NCBI GenBank assembly: GCA_964441025.1
Contig: CAYTXG010000030.1
Coordinates: 1 to 14,944 of the forward strand
Origin: JAAZIN01 sp964441025
GTDB lineage: Bacteria; Bacillota; Dethiobacteria; DTU022
Length of the DNA stretch: 14,944 bases
Reading direction: 5' to 3'
The position numbers and the translations under genes are program-made. Of this stretch, positions 6,801 to 12,798 are shown one piece after another. Within the stretch, counting starts at the first letter, position 1; each line of letters starts with the position of its first letter. Below the pieces are notes generated by a model. It was not told the origin of the DNA. It saw only the letters and a list, made by a program, of their open reading frames with translations, and did not search any database.

Positions 6801-7684
6801 ATATTGCCTCTCCCGTGTTTGACGGAGCGGTGGAGGATGATGTTTTTGCTGCCTTTAAAGAGGCGGGGCTTCCGGGGAGCGGCAAAGTTCTCCTTTATGA
6901 CGGGAGAAGCGGTGAACCCTTTGATAACGAAGTGACCGTGGGTTATGTTTATATGTTAAAGCTGGCCCACCTTGTAGATGACAAGATCCATGCCCGTTCA
7001 ACAGGTCCCTATTCGCTTGTGACGCAGCAGCCCCTGGGTGGTAAAGCACAGTTTGGCGGACAGCGTTTCGGCGAAATGGAGGTCTGGGCCCTGGAGGCAT
7101 ACGGGGCTGCATACACTTTGCAGGAGATATTAACCGTCAAGTCCGACGATGTTGTGGGCCGCGTGAAAACTTACGAAGCCATTGTAAAGGGGGAAAATAT
7201 CCCCGAACCCGGTGTTCCCGAATCCTTCAAGGTGCTGGTGAAAGAGTTGCAGAGCCTTTGCCTGGATGTGAAGGTGCTCAGCGAGGAAGCGGGTGAAGTG
7301 GAGATTCGCGAAGGCGAAGACGATGTCGATTACCGCCGCCTTGATGTAAACATTGAAGGGTTGGAAACAGGTCCCGACGATGACAGTGAAATCTACGAGG
7401 CCAGAGATGATTCCGATGAGGAAGATGATGAACCGGAGTTGTTGCCGGAAGATGAAGAACCCGGAGAAGAGGACGATGAAAGCGGCGCCGGCGAGTTGGC
7501 GGAGGAGCACAGTTCCAAAGAGACAGCAGCTCCCCTTGCTTATTCTGCTGTTGAGGCGGGGGAGATTGAGGAGATCTCTCTGGATCAGCTTGAAGAGGAA
7601 GAGATGGAGGGTGCAGCTGAATCAGAGGGCGAAGACAACGGTAACGGCGCCCTTACCCGCGCACCCCGTAAACTGCGCAAATAA
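3866..7684 (+). CDS. rpoB: DNA-directed RNA polymerase subunit beta
   Basis: A 1272-residue beta subunit of RNA polymerase. Canonical blocks run in order. The N-terminal part (about 1-430) holds the protrusion and lobe, with [22 protein letters not shown]. The rifampicin-site segment starts at S439-S440; D447, H457 and S462 match E. coli D516, H526 and S531, so the pocket looks wild type and drug-sensitive. [14 protein letters not shown] follows. [12 protein letters not shown] (915-926) carries the active-site lysines K917 and K925. The clamp-binding C terminus includes [27 protein letters not shown] 3866 lies after AGGGGGAG (3846-3853). The oddity is the end: after about residue 1170 there are roughly 100 extra residues, about 40 of them Asp or Glu, finishing with basic APRKLRK. 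rpoC starts 38 bases later. Confidence 0.98.
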   Translation: [1272 protein letters not shown]

Positions 7685-7722
7685 AGCAATTAACGCTTGA
7701 TCCGGCGAAAGGAGCGATTTTT

Positions 7723-10700
7723 TTGGACGTAAACAGCTTTGATGCCTTGAAGATCGGTTTGGCCTCATCCGAGCAGATCCGGGCCTGGTCCAGGGGCGAA
7801 GTGAAAAAGCCGGAAACAATTAATTATCGCACTCTTAAACCCGAGCGTGAGGGGTTATTCTGCGAAAAGATATTCGGCCCCCAAAAAGATTGGGAATGCA
7901 ACTGCGGCAAATACAAAAGGGTCCGCTACCGCGGCATTGTCTGCGACCGCTGCGGAGTAGAGGTGACCAGGGCCAAGGTGCGCCGGGAGCGGATGGGTCA
8001 TATCGAGCTGGCCGCCCCTGTTTCGCATATCTGGTATTTTAAAGGGATTCCCAGCCGGATGGGTCTTCTTCTGGATATGTCCCCGCGGAACCTGGAGAAA
8101 ATACTGTATTTTGCCTCGTATGTGGTCATTGATCCCGGCGAAACCATCCTGAGCAAGAAGCAGCTACTGACGGAGCAGGAATACCGCGAATATCGGGAAA
8201 AATACGATCCCCTGTTTAAGGCGGGGAAGGGATTCCGGGCGGAGATGGGCGCCGAGGCGGTAAAGAAGCTGCTCGAAGAGATCAATCCCGAAGAACTTGC
8301 GGTGGAGCTGCGCGATGAACTGAAAAGCTCCAGCGGCCAGAAAAAAGTCCGGGCCACCCGCCGCCTGGAGGTGGTGGAGGCGTTCCGCCAATCAGGAAAC
8401 CGCCCTTTCTGGATGATTCTCGATGTGATTCCCGTGATCCCCCCCGATTTGAGGCCCATGGTCCAGCTCGACGGAGGCCGCTTTGCCACCTCCGATCTGA
8501 ATGATCTCTACCGCCGTGTGATCAACCGCAACAACCGCCTGAAGCGGCTTCTCGATCTGGGCGCGCCCGATATTATCGTGCGCAATGAGAAGCGGATGCT
8601 TCAGGAGGCTGTTGATGCTCTTATTGACAACGGGCGGCGGGGCCGGCCGGTGACGGGACCTGGGAACCGTCCCTTGAAATCGCTTAGCGATATGCTTAAA
8701 GGAAAACAGGGCCGCTTTCGCCAGAACCTGCTGGGAAAGAGAGTCGATTATTCGGGGCGTTCGGTTATCGTTGTCGGACCCGATTTAAAGCTGTACCAGT
8801 GCGGCTTGCCCAAAGAGATGGCCCTGGAGCTCTTCAAACCCTTTGTGATGAAGCGGCTGGTCAATGACGGGTTGGCGCATAACATCAAGAGCGCCAAGCG
8901 GATGGTGGAGAAGGTTCGCCCCGAGGTCTGGGATGTGCTTGAAGAGGTGATCAAGGATCATCCCGTTCTGCTGAACCGTGCTCCCACGCTGCACCGCCTG
9001 GGAATTCAGGCCTTTGAGCCCGTGCTGGTGGAGGGGCGGGCCATCCAGATTCACCCGCTGGTCTGCGTTGCCTATAATGCCGACTTCGACGGGGACCAGA
9101 TGGCGGTTCACGTTCCTCTTTCCGCAGAGGCGCAGACAGAGGCGCGGCTGCTTATGCTTGCGGCGCAGAACATCCTCAATCCCAAGGACGGGCGCCCTGT
9201 GGTCACCCCGACGCAGGACATGGTTCTCGGATGCTACTACCTTACCCTGGAGAAAGCCGGCGCCGGGGGCGAGGGGAGGGTCTACATTGACCCGGAAGAG
9301 GCTTTAAGCGCTTACAGCATGGGCTATCTGGATCTGCATGCCCGTATTTTTGTCAAGGTTTCCGGTTTTAAAGGGCGCGATTTTATGCGGCGTAAAAAGT
9401 ACCTGCTGACCACAGTGGGAAAGATTATATTTAACGATGTTTTCCCCGCCGACTTTCCCTATATCAACAACGCCGATTTTGAAGATTCACTGCCGGAGAG
9501 AAACTTTATACCCCTGCGCGGTTTGGATCCCGGGGAGGTCCTGAAAAATGTGCCCCTGAATGATCCCATAAAGAAGGATTTCCTGGGCGATCTGGTTTTC
9601 CGCTGCTATCGCAAGTACGGCAATACCCGGACTGCGGAGATCCTGGACGAAGTAAAAAGGCTCGGCTTCCACTATGCTACCCGCGCCGGGGTGACTGTAG
9701 CCATTGAAGATATTGTTATACCACCGGACAAAAAGGAGATCCTGCAGCGCGCGGAGGAACTGGTATGGGCTACTGAGGAAAATTTCTTGCGCGGTCTCAT
9801 TACCGAGAAGGAGCGCTATGATCAGGTGATAAAGGTCTGGAGCCAGGCCAAAGACGAGGTGACCCGCTCTATGATGGAGGGACTTGACAAGCTCAATCCC
9901 ATCTACATGATGGCTCATTCCGGGGCGCGGGGCAATGAATCGCAGATCACCCAGCTGGCCGGGATGCGCGGCCTCATGGCTGACCCGGCGGGGCGGATCA
10001 TTGACCTGCCCATCAAGGCGAATTTCCGCGAAGGGCTCACTGTGCTTGAATATTTTATTTCCACGCACGGTGCTCGAAAAGGCCTTGCCGATACCGCCCT
10101 GAAAACGGCGGACTCGGGCTATCTGACCCGCCGCCTGGTGGATGTGGTCCAGGATGTGATCATCCGCGAGGAGGACTGCGGTACGGGTCAGGGGATCAGC
10201 TTAAGCGAGTACCTCGAGCATGACAGCAGTCTTGACGAAGCCAAAGAGCGGATCATCGGTCGCGTTGCCCTGGAGCCGGTCTACCATCCCGATACCGGTG
10301 AGATTATCGTGGATCGGGATCAGGTCATCGATGAGGACATTGCCGACGAGATAGCAAGGTTGGGTATTACCGAAGTTCGCTTCCGTTCAGCGCTGACCTG
10401 CCGCACCCGCCACGGGATCTGCGTCAAGTGCTATGGACGCAACCTGGCTACGGGCAAGATCGTCGATGTGGGTGAAGCGGTGGGGACCATCGCTGCGCAG
10501 TCCATCGGCGAGCCGGGCACCCAGCTGACCATGCGAACATTCCATACCGGGGGGGTTGCGGGTGACGATATCACCCAGGGTCTGCCCCGGGTGGAGGAAC
10601 TTTTTGAAGCCCGCAAACCAAAGGGTCAATCACTTATCTCCGAGGTTTCCGGTATCGTCGACATCCAGGAGACGCGTTACAAGCGCGAATTGAGAGTGCT

Positions 10701-11421
10701 CTCCGAGCATGAAGACCGCATTTATCCTGTTCCCTACGGGGCCAGGTTAAAAGTCGAGGACGGGCAGAAGGTCAGTGCAGGCGACGAACTTACCGAAGGA
10801 TCAATCAACCCCCATGAACTGCTCAAGGTGAAGGGGGTTCGCGGTGTGCAGCTTTACCTTCTTCAGGAGGTGCAGTGGGTCTACCGGATGCAGGGTGTTG
10901 ATATCAACGACAAGCATATTGAAGTGATCATCCGGCAGATGCTGAAAAAGGTGAAGGTTGAAGATCCCGGAGATACCGATCTGCTGCCTGGGGGCATCGT
11001 TGACAGCCACTATTTCGACGAGGTCAATGATGCAATCAGGGAAGAAGGCGGACGCCCTGCCCTGGCCCGGCCGCTGCTCCTGGGTATTACCAAGGCGTCG
11101 TTGGCTACCGATTCATTCCTTTCGGCGGCTTCGTTCCAGGAAACCACCCGCGTGCTTACTGATGCGGCAATCAAGGGGAAGCAGGACCAGCTTTTGGGTC
11201 TGAAAGAAAATGTGATTATTGGCAAGCTCATTCCCGCGGGCACGGGAATGTCCCGTTACCGCAATGTCAAGGTTCATGCGCCGGGTGAACCGGAGGAACC
11301 AACTGCCGCTGCGGGGGATTCGGAAGAGGAGCAGGCAGGGACGGACAATGCGGAACCGGAGAAGGTAACTGTGCCGGCGCTGCTGCCTGAAGCAGCGGAG
11401 GCGCCTCCTTCGGAAGCATGA
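7723..11421 (+). CDS. rpoC: DNA-directed RNA polymerase subunit beta'
   Basis: A 1232-residue beta' subunit, which carries the catalytic magnesium. The first zinc site is C59, C61, C74, C77. The active-site loop NADFDGD (452-458) has all three aspartates, D454, D456, D458. The second zinc site is C819, C893, C900, C903. The trigger-loop region with QSIGEPGTQLTMRTFHTGGVAG is intact, with no large insertion as in Gammaproteobacteria. The start is TTG 7723, giving MDVNSFDALKIGLAS, which matches Firmicute beta' N termini. AAAGGAG at 7708-7714 is at good distance, and no ATG lies nearby. The last 46 residues (from about 1187) form an acidic Pro/Ala/Glu-rich tail. Co-transcribed with rpoB. The next promoter lies 27 bases after the stop. 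Confidence 0.98.
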   Translation: MDVNSFDALKIGLASSEQIRAWSRGEVKKPETINYRTLKPEREGLFCEKIFGPQKDWECNCGKYKRVRYRGIVCDRCGVEVTRAKVRRERMGHIELAAPVSHIWYFKGIPSRMGLLLDMSPRNLEKILYFASYVVIDPGETILSKKQLLTEQEYREYREKYDPLFKAGKGFRAEMGAEAVKKLLEEINPEELAVELRDELKSSSGQKKVRATRRLEVVEAFRQSGNRPFWMILDVIPVIPPDLRPMVQLDGGRFATSDLNDLYRRVINRNNRLKRLLDLGAPDIIVRNEKRMLQEAVDALIDNGRRGRPVTGPGNRPLKSLSDMLKGKQGRFRQNLLGKRVDYSGRSVIVVGPDLKLYQCGLPKEMALELFKPFVMKRLVNDGLAHNIKSAKRMVEKVRPEVWDVLEEVIKDHPVLLNRAPTLHRLGIQAFEPVLVEGRAIQIHPLVCVAYNADFDGDQMAVHVPLSAEAQTEARLLMLAAQNILNPKDGRPVVTPTQDMVLGCYYLTLEKAGAGGEGRVYIDPEEALSAYSMGYLDLHARIFVKVSGFKGRDFMRRKKYLLTTVGKIIFNDVFPADFPYINNADFEDSLPERNFIPLRGLDPGEVLKNVPLNDPIKKDFLGDLVFRCYRKYGNTRTAEILDEVKRLGFHYATRAGVTVAIEDIVIPPDKKEILQRAEELVWATEENFLRGLITEKERYDQVIKVWSQAKDEVTRSMMEGLDKLNPIYMMAHSGARGNESQITQLAGMRGLMADPAGRIIDLPIKANFREGLTVLEYFISTHGARKGLADTALKTADSGYLTRRLVDVVQDVIIREEDCGTGQGISLSEYLEHDSSLDEAKERIIGRVALEPVYHPDTGEIIVDRDQVIDEDIADEIARLGITEVRFRSALTCRTRHGICVKCYGRNLATGKIVDVGEAVGTIAAQSIGEPGTQLTMRTFHTGGVAGDDITQGLPRVEELFEARKPKGQSLISEVSGIVDIQETRYKRELRVLSEHEDRIYPVPYGARLKVEDGQKVSAGDELTEGSINPHELLKVKGVRGVQLYLLQEVQWVYRMQGVDINDKHIEVIIRQMLKKVKVEDPGDTDLLPGGIVDSHYFDEVNDAIREEGGRPALARPLLLGITKASLATDSFLSAASFQETTRVLTDAAIKGKQDQLLGLKENVIIGKLIPAGTGMSRYRNVKVHAPGEPEEPTAAAGDSEEEQAGTDNAEPEKVTVPALLPEAAEAPPSEA

Positions 11422-11447
11422 ACGGTGCCGGGGCGTAAATAAACTGA

Positions 11448-11476
11448 TTGACAACATCCCGGGCCGGTGATACAAT
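11448..11476 (+). promoter_or_regulatory. Strong SigA-type promoter for the str group
   Basis: Perfect TTGACA (11448-11453), a 17-base spacer, and TACAAT (11471-11476, 5 of 6) with an upstream TGA (11468-11470) as extended -10. Predicted start is near 11483, about 46 bases before the next gene. This is the best promoter match in the window. It would drive rplGB-rpsL-rpsG-fusA-tuf independently of rpoBC. Confidence 0.8.
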
Positions 11477-11528
11477 CTTTGAGTGCGCTTTACAGGGATA
11501 GTGCTTTCGAAAGTGAGGCGGGCGGTTT

Positions 11529-11792
11529 TTGGACCACACTGAACTGATGGATCAGGTCTGCAGAGCCAGGCGCAAAGTTGTCGGAACCAAGCAGACCCTG
11601 AAGGCACTGGAAAAAGGTGAAGCGGTCATGGTCCTGCTGGCGGAGGATGCCGAAATGAAGGTAAGCGCCCCGGTGGCGGACCTGGCTGGAAGCAAAGGTG
11701 TAAAGGTGCATTATGTTGGAAACATGTCTGATCTTGGAAAGATTTGTGGAATCAAGGTAAAAGCAGCTGCTGCTGCAATTATTGAGCTCTAA
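11529..11792 (+). CDS. rplGB: L7Ae/YbxF-family kink-turn RNA-binding protein
   Basis: A small protein of the L7Ae/L30e/S12e/Gadd45 superfamily (87 residues from TTG 11529, 81 from ATG 11547). The diagnostic stretch is KVVGTKQTLKALEKGE, followed by VMVLLAEDAE and, near the end, GNMSDLGKICGIKVKAAAAAII, the RNA-binding and hydrophobic elements of the fold. The B. subtilis homologue YbxF, in the same place before rpsL, is known to bind kink-turn RNA; its cellular role is not settled. The frame is closed by TGA at 11514-11516, so only TTG 11529 or ATG 11547 can start it. The TTG has GAGG (11515-11518) at ten bases, while the ATG has no clear signal but gives a length like YbxF. The stop lies ten bases before rpsL. 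Confidence 0.88.
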   Translation: MDHTELMDQVCRARRKVVGTKQTLKALEKGEAVMVLLAEDAEMKVSAPVADLAGSKGVKVHYVGNMSDLGKICGIKVKAAAAAIIEL

Positions 11793-11802
11793 AGGGGGTG
11801 GA

Positions 11803-12183
11803 ATGTTGCCGACCTTAAATCAACTGGTACGCAAGGGGCGCCGTAAGCAGACGCACAAATCCGCCGCTCCGGCGCTGGAGCGCTCGCCGCAGAAAAGGGG
11901 GGTTTGCACCAGGGTTTCCACAACGACGCCCAAAAAGCCGAATTCGGCTTTACGGAAGATTGCCCGTGTTCGCCTGACCAATGGGATCGAGGTGACTGCT
12001 TATATCCCGGGGATTGGGCACAATCTGCAGGAACACTCCGTAGTTCTGGTCCGGGGTGGACGGGTGAAAGACCTGCCTGGCGTGCGTTATCACCTGGTGC
12101 GGGGCACCCTGGATGCGGCCGGAGTAGAGAACCGGGCCCAGGCGCGTTCCAAATATGGAGCGAAAAAACCGAGGACAAAGTAG
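11803..12183 (+). CDS. rpsL: 30S ribosomal protein S12
   Basis: A decoding-centre protein of the small subunit, 126 residues from ATG 11803. Motifs: LNQLVRKGR near the N terminus, TTTPKKPNSALRKIARVRL (40-58), the EVTAYIPGIGHNLQEHSVVLVRGGRVKDLPGVRYH block, and the C-terminal KYGAKKPRTK. Lysines of PKKPNS and of GGRVKDLP, where streptomycin-resistance changes occur in other bacteria, are unchanged, so a sensitive form is predicted. The start is ambiguous: ATG 11803 and TTG 11806 are adjacent codons. The TTG gives MPTLNQL, matching the near-universal family N terminus MPTxNQL, and sits about seven bases after GGGGG (11794-11798), a better distance than the ATG. First gene of the classical str trio, ten bases after rplGB. 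Confidence 0.97.
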   Translation: MLPTLNQLVRKGRRKQTHKSAAPALERSPQKRGVCTRVSTTTPKKPNSALRKIARVRLTNGIEVTAYIPGIGHNLQEHSVVLVRGGRVKDLPGVRYHLVRGTLDAAGVENRAQARSKYGAKKPRTK

Positions 12184-12216
12184 GGCGGTACACCTATAGG
12201 AAGGGGTGATCAGGAG

Positions 12217-12687
12217 ATGCCACGCAAAGGCCCGGTGGCCAAGCGGGATATCCTCGCAGATCCTGTATATAACAACAAGCTTGTGGCCAAATTTATTAAC
12301 AAGCTCATGTACGATGGGAAAAAGGGAATTGCGCAAAAAACTTTCTACGAGGCTTTTGAGATTATAAGGCAAAAAACCGGCAAGGATCCGCAGGAGGTTT
12401 TTGAAACTGCCATACGCAATGTTTCGCCTGTGCTGGAAGTAAAACCCCGCCGTGTTGGGGGCGCTACTTACCAGGTTCCCATTGAGGTGACCGCCCATCG
12501 CAAGAGTATGCTGGCCATACGCTGGGTAATTGGTTTTGCCAGGAACAGGGGAGAGAAAACAATGCCGCAGCGGTTGGCAGCCGAGATCCTTGACGCTTCC
12601 AACGGTGTGGGTACTTCGATGAAGAAAAAAGAGGATACTCACAAGATGGCCGAGGCGAACAAGGCGTTCGCCCATTATAGATGGTGA
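12217..12687 (+). CDS. rpsG: 30S ribosomal protein S7
   Basis: A 156-residue S7, which nucleates assembly of the 30S head on 16S rRNA and contacts E-site tRNA and mRNA. It has the usual N-terminal MPRKGPVAKRD, the conserved NKLMYDGKKGIA segment (28-39), VKPRRVGGATYQVPIEV, and a C terminus rich in lysine ending in AFAHYRW. Length is the family norm. ATG 12217 follows AGGAAGGGG (12198-12206). It lies 33 bases after rpsL; that gap is too short for the kind of long S7-binding region seen between rpsL and rpsG in E. coli. The gap to fusA after it is longer (111 bases) and holds small repeats. Confidence 0.98.
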   Translation: MPRKGPVAKRDILADPVYNNKLVAKFINKLMYDGKKGIAQKTFYEAFEIIRQKTGKDPQEVFETAIRNVSPVLEVKPRRVGGATYQVPIEVTAHRKSMLAIRWVIGFARNRGEKTMPQRLAAEILDASNGVGTSMKKKEDTHKMAEANKAFAHYRW

Positions 12688-12688
12688 T

Positions 12689-12709
12689 CAAGAAGCAAGA
12701 AACAAGAAA
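12689..12709 (+). repeat. Three tandem copies of a 7-base repeat CAAGAAR
   Basis: Directly after the rpsG stop the sequence reads CAAGAAG, CAAGAAA, CAAGAAA (12689-12709) and continues purine-rich to about 12728. The repeat is short and could be slippage-derived. It contains no T and is unlikely to fold, so it may simply be an unstructured linker between rpsG and fusA. Confidence 0.6.
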
Positions 12710-12730
12710 ATAGAAGCAGGAAAAAGATAT

Positions 12731-12767
12731 GCAGCAAGATTTTTTCATGAGTCAAACTTCTTGCCGC
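12731..12767 (+). other. Hairpin-forming segment upstream of fusA
   Basis: GCAGCAAGA (12731-12739) can pair with TCTTGCCGC (12759-12767) with a single A-C mismatch, leaving a 19-base loop that starts with a T6 run. No T tract follows the stem, so it does not look like an intrinsic terminator. It ends 16 bases before the fusA ribosome binding region. It could be an mRNA processing or stability element, or chance; no family assignment is possible. Confidence 0.35.
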
Positions 12768-12798
12768 TTTGGATCTTGGAAGGAAAGGGGGGAAAAGA

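Noticed and set aside
11545..11556. CTGATGGATCAG around the internal rplGB ATG as an autoregulatory hairpin
   Set aside because: The loop would be only two bases unless pairs are opened, leaving a four-pair stem. It is probably chance.
12769..12798. Upstream TTG start for fusA adding ten residues
   Set aside because: The extra codons overlap the ribosome binding site of ATG 12799, and the family N terminus matches the ATG start.
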